Shown here piece by piece: positions 18,807-27,855 of a stretch of DNA of 64,000 bases. Origin of the DNA: Hyphomonas sp. (GTDB lineage Bacteria; Pseudomonadota; Alphaproteobacteria; Caulobacterales; Hyphomonadaceae); NCBI GenBank assembly GCA_013791775.1, contig VMTE01000036.1:288151-352150 (forward strand), written 5' to 3'. The notes beneath the pieces were generated by a model. That model was not told where the DNA came from, made no database searches, and saw nothing but the letters and a program-made list of their open reading frames with translations. The position numbers and the translations under genes were made by a program. Numbering within the stretch: the stretch's first letter is position 1; each line of letters starts with the position of its first letter.

Positions 18807-19367
18807 TCACCCCTGCTTCAGAAAACTCACCCGCGCCGCGCCGTAGTCGCGTGTGTCGAGCACGCTCCAGCCGGGGAACATCAGCGCCTCGTCGGAGCCG
18901 GTCTCCGCGATCACCAGCGCGTCCTCGCCGATCCAGCTGCCTCTCACCAGGCAGTCCAGCGCCGGCTGCACCAGCCCCTTGTGGTAGGGCGGATCGAGGA
19001 AGGCGAGCGTGAACGGTGCGCCGACGCCGGCCGGCTTGTCGCCGAGGTCGGTCGCCGAGCGCCGGTGCAGGCGCGTGTTCCCGAACAGGCCCAGCGCCTC
19101 GATATTGTCGCGGATCGCCCCGCGCGCGCCGTGATCGGTTTCCACGAACAGGCAGAAGGCCGCGCCCCGGCTCATGGCTTCGAGCCCCAGCGCGCCGGAC
19201 CCCGCAAACAGGTCGATCACCCGCGCGCCCTCCAGCGGCGGCGCCCACTCGGCATGGGCAATCACATTGAACAGGTTCTCGCGCGTGCGGTCACTGGTCG
19301 GCCGCGTGCCCATCCCCTTGGGGGCAATCAGGGCCCGGCCCTTGTGCTGTCCGGCGATGATGCGCAT
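18807..19367 (-). CDS. rsmD: 16S rRNA (guanine966-N2)-methyltransferase
   Basis: RsmD methylates G966 of 16S rRNA on the assembled small subunit. The 186-residue protein starts MRIIAGQHKGRAL and has the family segment TRPTSDRTRENLFN. The SAM-binding motif is DLFAGSGALGLEA (52-64) and the catalytic DPPY is at 125-128. The gene is divergent from tadA with only 45 bases between the starts, so the two share a promoter region. Confidence 0.95.
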   Translation of the reverse strand: MRIIAGQHKGRALIAPKGMGTRPTSDRTRENLFNVIAHAEWAPPLEGARVIDLFAGSGALGLEAMSRGAAFCLFVETDHGARGAIRDNIEALGLFGNTRLHRRSATDLGDKPAGVGAPFTLAFLDPPYHKGLVQPALDCLVRGSWIGEDALVIAETGSDEALMFPGWSVLDTRDYGAARVSFLKQG

Positions 19368-19412
19368 GGGGGCTCCCTTTACTTAGCCTGCGTCTAGAGC
19401 GATCCAGTGGCG

Positions 19413-19874
19413 ATGACAATTCTGACCAATCCCATGTCCCGCGCCCTGGAACTCGCCCGCGCCGCGGCGGATGCCGGCGAAGTGCCGGTCGGCGCAGTGG
19501 TCGTGGATCCCGCCACCGGCGAGATCATCGGCGAGGGCGCCAACGCGCCGGTGATGGCGCATGACCCGACCGCCCATGCCGAGATCATCGCCCTGCGCTC
19601 GGCCGCCGCAAAGCTCGGCAACTACCGCCTCACGGGCCTCCACCTTTACGTCACGCTAGAGCCCTGCGCGATGTGCGCCGGCGCCATCAGCTTCGCCCGC
19701 ATCGGCAAGCTCATCTTCGCCGCGAGCGACCCCAAGGGCGGCGCCATCCTCCACGGCCCGCGCTTCTTCGGGCAGCAGACCTGCCACTGGCGGCCGGAGG
19801 TGGAACAGGACGAGGCAAGCGATGTGGAGGCGGGCGACCTGCTGCGGGAGTTTTTCCGTACACGGAGGGGATGA
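19413..19874 (+). CDS. tadA: tRNA-specific adenosine deaminase
   Basis: TadA deaminates A34 to inosine in the anticodon of tRNA-Arg(ACG). The 153-residue protein has the zinc motif HAE at 55-57 and PCAMC with Cys85 and Cys88. The GEVPVGAVVVD segment before them is typical of the family. I prefer the ATG at 19413; a GTG two codons upstream and the internal Met8 are alternatives, as no start has a strong ribosome site. It is divergent from rsmD. Confidence 0.93.
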   Translation: MTILTNPMSRALELARAAADAGEVPVGAVVVDPATGEIIGEGANAPVMAHDPTAHAEIIALRSAAAKLGNYRLTGLHLYVTLEPCAMCAGAISFARIGKLIFAASDPKGGAILHGPRFFGQQTCHWRPEVEQDEASDVEAGDLLREFFRTRRG

Positions 19875-19887
19875 GCGCCGGTAGTAT

Positions 19888-20004
19888 CCCCCTCCGCCCT
19901 TCGGGCACCTCCCTCGTAGACGGAGGAGGATGAGGGCGCATCTGGGCGCAAGGCCATCCTTCCCTGCGAAGCGGGGGGGGTGTCACCGAAGGTGACGGAG
20001 GGGG
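19888..20004. repeat. long intergenic repeat, copy A
   Basis: A G/C-rich intergenic block made of several short hairpins (for example GTCACC-GAA-GGTGAC) lies between tadA and the crotonase gene. It aligns along most of its length with 57029-57192, sharing CCCCCTCCG, CTCGTAGACGG-like and TGCGAAGCGGGGG parts. This copy lacks the 40-bp palindromic insertion seen in the other. Confidence 0.7.
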
Positions 20005-20059
20005 CCTTGCCTTCCCCTATGTCACGCGCTCCAATTCGTCCAAAGACACAGGAGCCCCC

Positions 20060-20728
20060 ATGACCGCCACGCTCAAGATCGAGAACGACATCGCCCTCAT
20101 CACCCTGGATGACGGCAAGGCCAATGCCATCAGCCTCGTCATGCTGGAGGCGGTCAACGCCGCGCTCGACGAAGCGGAAAAGTCCGCCAGCGTCATCGTG
20201 CTCACCGGCCGGCCCGAACGTTTCTCCGCCGGCTTCGACCTGAAATTCCTCGCCTCCGCTGCGCCGGAAGATGTGCGCCGTCTCGTCAATGGCGGCGGCA
20301 AGCTCGCCTTCCGCCTGTTCACCTCGAAACAGCCGGTCATCATCGCCGCCACCGGCCACGCCATCGCCATGGGCGCCTTCCTGCTGCTCGGCGCCGACAC
20401 CCGCATCGGCGCGCGCGGCGCCTACAAGATCGGCGCCAACGAAACCGTCAACGGCATGACGCTGCCCGGCTTCGGTGTCGAACTGCCGCGTGCCCGCCTC
20501 AACCCGGTGTTCCTCACCGAAGCACTGGTGCAGGCCCGCCTCTACACGCCGGACGAGGCCGTGCCCGTCGGCTGGCTCGACAAGGTCGTGGAGCCGGGCG
20601 ACGTCCACGCCGCGGCGATGGCCGAGGCCGAACGCCTGAAGCCCATCGCCAACGGCGCCTACTGGCGCAACAAGATCCTCGCCCGCCAGCCCGCCATCGA
20701 CGCCATCAAACCCACGTTGGCGGACTGA
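20060..20728 (+). CDS. crotonase/enoyl-CoA hydratase family protein
   Basis: This 222-residue protein is a short member of the crotonase superfamily. It has LDDGKANAISLVML, the oxyanion-hole region FSAGFDLKFL and the second oxyanion part ATGHAIAMGAFLLLGADTRIG. The catalytic glutamates of enoyl-CoA hydratase are not obvious; the equivalent region reads ANETVNGMTLPGFGVELPRARL. The reaction on its CoA-ester substrate is therefore uncertain. An AGGAG ribosome site (ACAGGAGCCCCC) supports the ATG. Confidence 0.87.
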   Translation: MTATLKIENDIALITLDDGKANAISLVMLEAVNAALDEAEKSASVIVLTGRPERFSAGFDLKFLASAAPEDVRRLVNGGGKLAFRLFTSKQPVIIAATGHAIAMGAFLLLGADTRIGARGAYKIGANETVNGMTLPGFGVELPRARLNPVFLTEALVQARLYTPDEAVPVGWLDKVVEPGDVHAAAMAEAERLKPIANGAYWRNKILARQPAIDAIKPTLAD

Positions 20729-20806
20729 CCCCCCAGTCCAAGCCGCCCGGCGCCGCCTGGAAATTGAAGTCGCGGATATCCGAGGGGATACCAGCACACG
20801 AAAAGA

Positions 20807-20827
20807 AATTATTGCGTAGCGATAATT
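20807..20827. promoter_or_regulatory. 21-bp palindrome, candidate operator of the DUF2975/XRE pair
   Basis: AATTATTGC-GTA-GCGATAATT is an inverted repeat with one mismatch, lying about 40 bases before the start of the two-gene unit. It is AT-rich in a GC-rich setting. Its position suggests a site for the XRE regulator encoded by the second gene, acting on its own operon. Confidence 0.5.
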
Positions 20828-20865
20828 TATGCGCTAAGCAGGCCTCCAGAATGGAGACCCCGCCC

Positions 20866-21384
20866 ATGCCCCGGCCTCAAACCCCAGACACGCCCGCGCC
20901 CCCCCTGCGCGAGACCAGCTGGCTGTCGGTGGCCGCCATCGTTCTGATCGTCGTGCTGCTGCTGTCGGTGCTGGCGGATATCGGCGCCCGGGTCAGCGGG
21001 TCGGTCGTGACCGGGCAGAACTGGACCGGCGTGCTGAACGCCTTCCTTCTGGCCCAGCTGGTCAACCTGCCCACCTTCATCTTCATCGGCGTCCTCGGCG
21101 ACTTTGCGAGCCTGTTCGGCCGCACCGGCGAGGGCGAGGTGTTCACCGCGCGCAACCTGAAAACCCTCCGCAGCGCAGGCCACGGCCTCATCTGGGCCGC
21201 CGCCGCCAGCAGCCTGATCGTGCCGACCGTGCTCAGCTGGACGACCGGCGACGGGCGCGGCTTCATCTGGGACGTCAACGACCTCGCCCTCGGTACCGGC
21301 GCCATGGGCTGCGCCCTCCTCGGTCTCGTGCATGTCTTCGCCGAAGGCATCCGCCTGAAAGCCGACAGCGACCAGATCATCTGA
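20866..21384 (+). CDS. DUF2975-type membrane protein
   Basis: This protein of about 172 residues has four predicted membrane helices (near residues 15-35, 55-80, 110-130 and 145-165). The pattern, together with a downstream small XRE regulator, fits the DUF2975 family, whose role is unknown. I chose the ATG at 20866, which has GGAGA nine bases upstream; the in-frame ATG at 20851 is an alternative. Its stop overlaps the XRE start by one base (TGATG), so the two are translationally coupled. Confidence 0.75.
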   Translation: MPRPQTPDTPAPPLRETSWLSVAAIVLIVVLLLSVLADIGARVSGSVVTGQNWTGVLNAFLLAQLVNLPTFIFIGVLGDFASLFGRTGEGEVFTARNLKTLRSAGHGLIWAAAASSLIVPTVLSWTTGDGRGFIWDVNDLALGTGAMGCALLGLVHVFAEGIRLKADSDQII

Positions 21385-21644
21385 TGGCCCGGGACATCAT
21401 CGTCACGCTGGATGTGATGCTGGCCCGGCGCAAGATGAAGGCGAAGGATCTCGCCGCCGCCATCGGCATCACCGAGGCGAACCTCTCCCTGCTGAAATCC
21501 GGCAAGGTCAAGGGTGTGCGCTTCGAAACACTGGCCCGGCTCTGCGAGGCGCTGGACTGCAAGCCCGGCGACCTGCTCGATATCGGCGAAACCGTCTCCC
21601 CCTCCGGCCCGCCCCGCACTGCCGGAAGTGACGGCCTCGCCTGA
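21384..21644 (+). CDS. small XRE-family (YozG-like) transcriptional regulator
   Basis: This 86-residue protein is essentially one Cro/C1-type helix-turn-helix. The MKAKDLAAAIGITEANLSLL part gives helices two and three, and the family ending FETLARLCEALDCKPGDLLD follows. Such small regulators are regularly encoded with DUF2975 membrane proteins, as here. The 21-bp palindrome at 20807 is the likely target of autoregulation, an inference from position. Confidence 0.88.
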   Translation: MARDIIVTLDVMLARRKMKAKDLAAAIGITEANLSLLKSGKVKGVRFETLARLCEALDCKPGDLLDIGETVSPSGPPRTAGSDGLA

Positions 21645-21765
21645 CAATATTTTGAGCATCGCGGACATTCGGCGCGCGCCTGTCTGCCGGATGTGAAATG
21701 ACGGGGTGTCCGGCGAGTACGCGCTCGCGTAGGATCAGGGTTCAGGCTCAGGCAGGGGGGGCGGC

Positions 21766-23523
21766 GTGGAACAGGTCATCGAACAAGCCGCCGAGATCAC
21801 CCGGCACGGGCCGAGCGATACGCTGATCAAGGACCTGCTCGTCTTCCTCATCGCTGCGGGCATCCTGGTGCCGGCCATGCGGTTCGTCAAAGTCCCGACC
21901 GTCATCGCCTTCATGCTGGCCGGCCTCGCCCTCGGCCCGTTTGCGCTCGGCCGTCTGGCGCAGGAAACGCCGGTCCTCGAATATTTCTCGATCTCCTCGC
22001 CTGAGGCAGCGGCTCCGTTTGCCGAGCTGGGCGTGCTGTTCCTGCTGTTCCTGCTGGGCGTCGAGTTTTCGTTCGACCGGCTCTGGGCGCTGCGGCGCGT
22101 GGTGGTGGGCGCTGGGAGCCTGCAATCGCTCGGCAGCGCCCTCGCTATCGCCGGGGTGGGCCTTGCCTTTGGTCTTGAACTGCCGGTGGCGATCATCATC
22201 GGCCTCGCGCTGGCGCTCTCGTCCACCGCCATCGTCATGCAGGTGCTCGTCGAATCGAAGCGCGCCGCCCAGCCGGCCGGTCGCGCCACGCTCGGCGTGC
22301 TGCTCTTCCAGGACATCCTTGTCGCCCCGATCCTGATCTTCGTCGGCTTCGCCGCGATGAAGTCCGAGGCCAACATGGCCGGTGTACTGTTCGACGCGCT
22401 GGTGCGCGGCCTGATCGCCATCGGGGTCATCTATGTCATCGGACGGTTTCTGCTCGGCCGCGTCTTCCACCTCGCCGCCATCAGCGGCGGGCGGGATTTC
22501 CTGATGGCGCTGACGCTGCTCACCGTGGTGGGCGCCGCCGCCATCACCTACAGCGCCGGCCTGTCGCTCGCCCTCGGCGCCTTCCTCGCGGGCCTGCTCG
22601 TCGGCGAGACCGAGTTCAAACACCAGACCGAGGTGGACCTCGAACCCTTCAAGGGCCTGCTGCTCGGCCTTTTCTTCATGACCGTCAGCATGAGCCTCAA
22701 CCTGCCGGATATCGCCGCCAACATCGGCTGGATCCTGGCGGCGCTGGTCGCCCTCGTCGCGGTCAAGGTCGCCATCGCCTATGTCGCCGGCCGGCTTTTT
22801 GCCGGACCGCACCCGCTGGCCATCGAGGCCGCCCTGTTGCTCGCCCCGGCGGGCGAATTTGCCTTCGTCGTGCTCACCGCCGCGCAGGCGGGCAGGGCCG
22901 TACCGTCCGATGCCGCCACCTTCGCCGCCGCTGTCGCCGGTCTCTCGATGCTGCTCACGCCGCTGCTCGGCCATCTCGGCAAACGTCTGGCTACGCGCCC
23001 CAAGGCGGCGGCAGCGGGACTGCCGCCGCAGATGGATTTTTCAGAGCTCACCGATCACATCATCCTCGCCGGCTATGGCCGGGTCGGCCAGTCGGTCGCC
23101 CGCCTGCTCGCCGAAGAAGAGGCCGCCTTGCTGGCGCTCGACCGCGAGCCGGACAAGATCCGCATGGCCCGCGAGGCCGGTATGCACGCCTATGTCGCCG
23201 ACGCCGCCCGCCCGGAATTCCTGCGCGCCGCCGGGATCGACCGGGCCGCCATGCTGATCGTCACGGTGGACGATGCCGCCCGCGCCGAACAGATGGTCCG
23301 CGCCGCGCTGGAGATACGTCCGGACCTCACGATCCTTGCCCGCGCCCACGACGGCGACCACATGGTGCGCCTAAGCAATGCTGGCGCCGATTATGTCGTG
23401 CCGGAAGCCATCGAGTCCGGCCTGCAGATGGTGCGCATCGCGCTGGAAGTGTTCGGCTATGACACCGAAACAGTCCGTGCCCGGATTGCCCGCGCCCGCG
23501 ACGAAGAATACCGCCGCGCCTGA
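21766..23523 (+). CDS. Kef/CPA2-type monovalent cation:proton antiporter
   Basis: This 585-residue protein has about 12 membrane helices of the Na+/H+ exchanger (CPA2) type in its first 400 residues, including the LGVEFSFDRLW and ALALSSTAIVMQVL segments typical of KefB/KefC. A cytoplasmic TrkA-N domain follows with HIILAGYGRVGQSVARLL (about 430-447), the Rossmann loop, and an acidic residue after it. It should move K+ or Na+ against protons. The start is GTG at 21766 behind a G-run; no ATG fits better. No ancillary KefF/KefG gene is nearby. Confidence 0.9.
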   Translation: MEQVIEQAAEITRHGPSDTLIKDLLVFLIAAGILVPAMRFVKVPTVIAFMLAGLALGPFALGRLAQETPVLEYFSISSPEAAAPFAELGVLFLLFLLGVEFSFDRLWALRRVVVGAGSLQSLGSALAIAGVGLAFGLELPVAIIIGLALALSSTAIVMQVLVESKRAAQPAGRATLGVLLFQDILVAPILIFVGFAAMKSEANMAGVLFDALVRGLIAIGVIYVIGRFLLGRVFHLAAISGGRDFLMALTLLTVVGAAAITYSAGLSLALGAFLAGLLVGETEFKHQTEVDLEPFKGLLLGLFFMTVSMSLNLPDIAANIGWILAALVALVAVKVAIAYVAGRLFAGPHPLAIEAALLLAPAGEFAFVVLTAAQAGRAVPSDAATFAAAVAGLSMLLTPLLGHLGKRLATRPKAAAAGLPPQMDFSELTDHIILAGYGRVGQSVARLLAEEEAALLALDREPDKIRMAREAGMHAYVADAARPEFLRAAGIDRAAMLIVTVDDAARAEQMVRAALEIRPDLTILARAHDGDHMVRLSNAGADYVVPEAIESGLQMVRIALEVFGYDTETVRARIARARDEEYRRA

Positions 23524-23533
23524 TGCCCGGATT

Positions 23534-24241
23534 TCATTCCACCGCGCAGAACTTCGCCAGTGCGTCTTCCAGGGACAGGCCGATCGCCGCCAGCCCGCCT
23601 TCATCGACGGCCGTGCAGGTTTCGGTCTCGCCGTCCTCGGCCAGCGTGGTTTCCGCTGTCACGACCGGGGCCACCTTGTTGTCCGCGAAGACGTAATAGG
23701 TGGCGTACCAGCTGGCCGCGCTGCCCCGCGCCGGCGTCATGAAGATTCCGTCCTCATAGGCCGCCACATCAATGCCGCTCACTTCGCCGGCCCGTTCGAA
23801 CTGCGGCTCGCCGTCCTTACCGCGCCACACCGCGAAGGTCGTGTTCACGTTGCCTGTCATCAGCGGAACCAGCAGTTCCGCGCGCCCGTCGCCGTCCAGA
23901 TCGTCGAAGATCGGCAGGGTGTAGGTGAATTCCACCGGCTCGGTGAGGGTCTGGATCTCCGTGCCGTCCCCGGCGGTGATCTTCAGAGTCAGCACGCGCG
24001 GCTCGTCTCTGCCGCCCTCGTAATGAAGATCCGCGCCCCAGCCCGTCTCGCCGGGCGCGGTCAGGCGGCAATCGGCTTCACCGGCCGGGCCGAACGCTTC
24101 GGCTCCCGGCCCATTGCAATCCGGCAGGGCCGCGATTTGCGGTGCGGGGGCGGCAGGCGCCTCGGCTGTCTTCGGCTGGCAGGCGGCCAATACTGCGGGC
24201 AGGAGGGCGACAAGTGTAAGGCGGCAGATTCGTCCGGACAT
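23534..24241 (-). CDS. hypothetical lipoprotein with FG-GAP-like stretch
   Basis: This 235-residue protein begins with a lipoprotein signal (ICRLTLVALLPAVLAAC, LAAC lipobox). It has four further cysteines, two near 50-70 (DCNGPG, ADCRL) and two near the end (ETCTA, KFCAVE). The part IFDDLDGDGRAELLVPL resembles calcium-binding FG-GAP or integrin-like repeats. I chose the ATG at 24241, 16 codons inside the longest frame, because AGGAG lies six bases upstream. I do not recognise a specific family. Confidence 0.75.
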   Translation of the reverse strand: MSGRICRLTLVALLPAVLAACQPKTAEAPAAPAPQIAALPDCNGPGAEAFGPAGEADCRLTAPGETGWGADLHYEGGRDEPRVLTLKITAGDGTEIQTLTEPVEFTYTLPIFDDLDGDGRAELLVPLMTGNVNTTFAVWRGKDGEPQFERAGEVSGIDVAAYEDGIFMTPARGSAASWYATYYVFADNKVAPVVTAETTLAEDGETETCTAVDEGGLAAIGLSLEDALAKFCAVE

Positions 24242-24400
24242 GAAAACTCCTGAAATGGCTGGCACGAGCTTAGGTGTGGATGGCTGCATCTGGGAAGTGA
24301 TTCCTCAGGGCATCCGGCGCTTCCCGCAGCAAAGCGGCTTCCTTTCGGTCCCGGCGCACGCTAACCCTTTGCCGGTGGCCGTTCGATCAGGAGTTGCGGT

Positions 24401-25945
24401 ATGGGTGTTCGGATCCCGGATTTTGTGATCGCCCTGATCCTTGCCGTCTCTCTGGGCGGGGCCGCGCAAGCGCAGAGCTTCAACAAGAAAAAGCCCAAAA
24501 CCACGGCGCAGGTCCTGCAGGTCCAGGACACCGGGGTCGGGATTCCGGGCGAGACCTATGGAAAATACGTCTGGCGCCAAGTCTACACCTGCAATGCCAA
24601 ATGGTTTTCCGACGGCCAGCTCAAATCCTGCGAAGGCATCGACGGCACCACACGCTGGCGCCTGGAAACCAATGGCGACTTTGCCGAGCGCGTGATCTGG
24701 GATCCGGGGGCCGGCGAGGAGCCGGGGTCGGATATCCTGAACGCCACCACGCTGGGCGTTCTGGAAAACGGCGCCGTCACGCTCGTCGCCTTGCCATCCG
24801 GCAAGCAGACCAAGACAGCGTATTCGCAATGGGTCTATATGTCCGGCTGGCTGGTGTCAGATGGCTGGTACCTGATCGGACCGAAGGTGGCCGGACAGCC
24901 GCGTGCCTTGTCGAAACTGAACGACGATGGCAGCGTTGATGCGCCTGTTCCGCATGCGGACTTTAACCGCTTTGTCGAGACCAGCAGCGCCGACGACCCC
25001 TGTTACGCACCGGCATATTCGGCCACCATGGCCGTCGAGTTTCGAGTGCGGGGAGAGGGGTTCCTGTCCTGGTCGAAGCTGCGCCGCATGGCGCTTGAGG
25101 ATGATGGCTCGGTAACCGAAGGCAGCCTTTCGTCGGACGGCGATGCCTCGGAACGGTGCCGCCGCTACCAGCGCCAGTTCTTTCTTGCGCAGGACAAGTC
25201 AGACGCAACCTGGTCGATCCTCGGATTGAATGGCAAAGTCTACTCGCCCGCGCCTTACACCACTGCCGAGCTGGCTGCGGCGGCGGCCCCCGGTGTCTGG
25301 GCGAACGCCGCCGAAGCGCAGGCTGTCGCGGATGTCGAAGATGCCGAGCGGGCTGCGCGTGCGGCTGCGCAGGCCGTTGCCGATGCCGAAGCGGCCCGCG
25401 TCAAACAGGAACAGGATTACGCCGACGCGCGCGCCCGCGCCAACGCCCTGTTGAAACAGGGCCGGTATCAGGAGGCCGTCGATGCGGGCTGGAATTTGCC
25501 GGTGGACGAGTGGCCCAGCTATGTGCTGGCCTGGCACGAGGCCCCTCTGGCGCTTTACAAGAAGTCCGTCGACCGTATCCTGCGCCAGCGCGAGACCGGC
25601 GAGGGCTGGTCATCGCGGATGCTCGAGCCGCTGGAGGAGCGCGTGAAGGCAATAGAAGTCTGTACACTGACTTATGCTCAGCCTTCGGGTGGATCGGGCG
25701 GTCAGAAATGGCTCAGCCGGGGGTCAAGCCAGCGCTGGCTGGACATGAACGCGCTGAAGCAGGGCATCGACGTGACCGAGCATCGGGACCGCGGCATGCA
25801 CCTTGCCTTCGATGCCACGGCCTATGAATGGGTCTGGGTGAACAATGGAGTGGCGGACATCATCAACATACCGAGCAGCGAACCGCTGCCGGTCGACACG
25901 GCCGGTCTGGAGGCCTGCTACGCGAAGGCGCGGGCGGAAAACTAG
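24401..25945 (+). CDS. hypothetical secreted protein
   Basis: This 514-residue protein has a signal peptide (FVIALILAVSLGGAAQAQ). The first half is rich in Trp, Tyr and Gly, and probably forms beta structure. Residues about 300-350 are an Ala/Glu coiled-coil-like stretch (AEAQAVADVEDAERAARAAA...), followed by a small helical segment and a C-terminal domain with two cysteines. I recognise no family. It ends four bases into the convergent LysR gene. A possible GGTATGGG leader gives no strong ribosome site, so the start rests on the signal peptide. Confidence 0.72.
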   Translation: MGVRIPDFVIALILAVSLGGAAQAQSFNKKKPKTTAQVLQVQDTGVGIPGETYGKYVWRQVYTCNAKWFSDGQLKSCEGIDGTTRWRLETNGDFAERVIWDPGAGEEPGSDILNATTLGVLENGAVTLVALPSGKQTKTAYSQWVYMSGWLVSDGWYLIGPKVAGQPRALSKLNDDGSVDAPVPHADFNRFVETSSADDPCYAPAYSATMAVEFRVRGEGFLSWSKLRRMALEDDGSVTEGSLSSDGDASERCRRYQRQFFLAQDKSDATWSILGLNGKVYSPAPYTTAELAAAAAPGVWANAAEAQAVADVEDAERAARAAAQAVADAEAARVKQEQDYADARARANALLKQGRYQEAVDAGWNLPVDEWPSYVLAWHEAPLALYKKSVDRILRQRETGEGWSSRMLEPLEERVKAIEVCTLTYAQPSGGSGGQKWLSRGSSQRWLDMNALKQGIDVTEHRDRGMHLAFDATAYEWVWVNNGVADIINIPSSEPLPVDTAGLEACYAKARAEN

Positions 25946-26850
25946 GCTTCGCCCGCGTCCAGCGCTTTGGAAATCTCCACCAGCACGCCGCGCAGCCAGG
26001 TCAGGGCCGGGTCTTCGGAATTCTCGCGGCGCCAGTAAAGTACGCTGCCCAGCGAGGGCAGGGCGAAGGGCAGGTCCAGCATCACGATCCCCGGCTGGTT
26101 CGCCAGCGGCTTCGGCGCGAACAGGGCGAGCTGCGTCTGGCGGACCACTTCGAGCGCCGGCAGGTGATGCGGCAGGCGCAGCACCGGGGTGAGCCGGCGG
26201 CCGGCCGTGCGCGCCACTTCTTCCACCAGGCTGCGACCCTCGCGCCGGCTGGACACGGCAATGTGGCGCAGGCCGAGAAACTGCTCCAGCGTCAGCGTCT
26301 TGCGGGCCAGCGGATGGGTCCGCGAGACGAAGCAGGCATAGGGCGTCGTGAACAGGTCCTGGCGTTCCATGTCGGCGCCGCGCAGGTCGGGCACATCCAG
26401 GGCGAGGTCCAGTCGTCCGGAGGCGAGCTCGGTCGAGATCGCGGCGCGCTGCGCCTGGCTCCATGCGATACGCACCCCGGGCGCCTCGGCCTCCAGCCTG
26501 CGGGCAAGGGCGGGCGCGAGAATGTAGGCGCCGGCATCGCGCGCCGCGATGTTGAACACGCGGGTCGAGCGCGCCGGCGCAAAGGCCGAGCGCGGCTCAA
26601 GACCCGCACGCAGCCGGTCCAGCGCGTCGCGCACTGCCGGCATCAGGGCCTCGGCCATCGCCGTCGGCTTCACGCCGCGTCCCTCGCGTACAAACAGCGG
26701 GTCCTCGAAATGGGTCCGCAGCCGCGCCAGCGCATTGCTGACGGCCGGCTGGGTGATGTGCAGGCTCTCGCTCGCCCGCGTCAGGCTGCGCTCGGAATAG
26801 ATCGCCTCCAGCACCGGCAAGAGGTTCAGGTCGAGGGTGCGCAGGTTCAT
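25942..26850 (-). CDS. LysR-family transcriptional regulator
   Basis: This 302-residue regulator has the LysR helix-turn-helix at the N-terminus (LLPVLEAIYSERSLTRASES then ITQPAVSNALARLR) and a C-terminal ligand-binding fold. The MNLRTLDLNLLPVLEAIY opening resembles the NodD/NahR/LinR branch. The gene has no divergent partner, as the next gene upstream is on the same strand. A perfect 15-bp palindrome lies 18 bases before its start. The target and inducer are unknown. Confidence 0.92.
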   Translation of the reverse strand: MNLRTLDLNLLPVLEAIYSERSLTRASESLHITQPAVSNALARLRTHFEDPLFVREGRGVKPTAMAEALMPAVRDALDRLRAGLEPRSAFAPARSTRVFNIAARDAGAYILAPALARRLEAEAPGVRIAWSQAQRAAISTELASGRLDLALDVPDLRGADMERQDLFTTPYACFVSRTHPLARKTLTLEQFLGLRHIAVSSRREGRSLVEEVARTAGRRLTPVLRLPHHLPALEVVRQTQLALFAPKPLANQPGIVMLDLPFALPSLGSVLYWRRENSEDPALTWLRGVLVEISKALDAGEA

Positions 26851-26867
26851 GGGCGTCTCTTCATATT

Positions 26868-26882
26868 ATCACCATTGGTGAT
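26868..26882. promoter_or_regulatory. LysR-type operator candidate
   Basis: ATCACC-ATT-GGTGAT is a perfect inverted repeat with the ATC-N9-GAT layout of LysR boxes, directly upstream of the LysR gene. The flanks CTTCAT and GAAGAG extend the symmetry partly. Confidence 0.5.
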
Positions 26883-26970
26883 GAAGAGGCTTCATAAAAT
26901 AAAGTAGCCGAATAGTCGAGAAGGGCGCATCAAGCCGGTCCAGGACAGGAGCCCCGGCATGTCGGCCGCC

Positions 26971-27717
26971 CTAAATCCAGCCCGCCGCTTTTATCAGCAT
27001 CACCGCGCCCACCGCGGTGACCAGGTATTTCATCCACTTCTTGAAATCGATATCCGTCATTTTCTCGAGCACCTTGCCGCCGAGGGTGGTGCCGAGCATG
27101 GACAGCGGTATGGCCGCCACAATCAGCCACCAGGGCGGCAACGCCCCGACGCCGGCCGCGGCAATGACCGGGATGCTCCAGAACACGATCTTCACGGTAT
27201 GGGCGAGCACCTGGGTGACCGCCTTGGTGGCCACGATGGTCTGGCGGGTCAGGCTGGTGCGCACGAAGAACAGGTCGAGCAACGGGCCGGCAACCCCCGC
27301 CACGGTGTTCAGCGCCTGGACGGTGAAGCCCGCCAACTCGGCCTGGTAGCGCTTCTGGATGTCGAGATCAGCGACCGACTTGGGCAGCCAGACCAGCAGC
27401 GTGGTCAGGCCGAGCAGGATGTAGACCGCCTGCTGGTCCGGGCGCCAGGACAGGGCAAACAGCAGGGCCACCGCGGCGCCCGAGCCGAGCGCGTAGCGGC
27501 GGAACACCGACCAGTCGATGTGCGCGCGCCACAGGAAGGCGCGGTAGCCGTTGGAGAAGATCTGGATCGCGCCGTGGATGATCATCGCGGTCGCCACCGG
27601 CACGAGCGCGGCGAGCACGCCCATGAAGATCACGCCGCCCGCCATGCCGAAGATGCCCGAGATGAATGTCGTCACGAGGACAGTCAGGAGCAGGACGGCG
27701 ACGGTGGAAAAACTCAT
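26971..27717 (-). CDS. TauE/SafE-family membrane protein
   Basis: This 248-residue protein has about eight membrane helices and the TauE/SafE features SGIFGMAGGVIFMG near the start and its repeat VAGVAGPLLDLFFVRT in the middle. The family exports sulfite, sulfoacetate or similar organic anions. I chose the ATG at 27717, 51 codons inside the longest frame, where the first helix begins behind an AAGGG ribosome site. It is divergent from the acyl-CoA dehydrogenase gene; a functional link is not evident. Confidence 0.87.
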   Translation of the reverse strand: MSFSTVAVLLLTVLVTTFISGIFGMAGGVIFMGVLAALVPVATAMIIHGAIQIFSNGYRAFLWRAHIDWSVFRRYALGSGAAVALLFALSWRPDQQAVYILLGLTTLLVWLPKSVADLDIQKRYQAELAGFTVQALNTVAGVAGPLLDLFFVRTSLTRQTIVATKAVTQVLAHTVKIVFWSIPVIAAAGVGALPPWWLIVAAIPLSMLGTTLGGKVLEKMTDIDFKKWMKYLVTAVGAVMLIKAAGWI

Positions 27718-27855
27718 CGCAACGCCCTTAGCCGAGTCCCGGCGCCAGAGCGAGACGGACGGACCAGAAAGAATTTGCGCGCCACCCCGCGCGTCAGTTA
27801 CCCTGCTGAGCAACAACAGCAGAAAATTTGAACCCTTGGGAGAGGACCCAGACCC

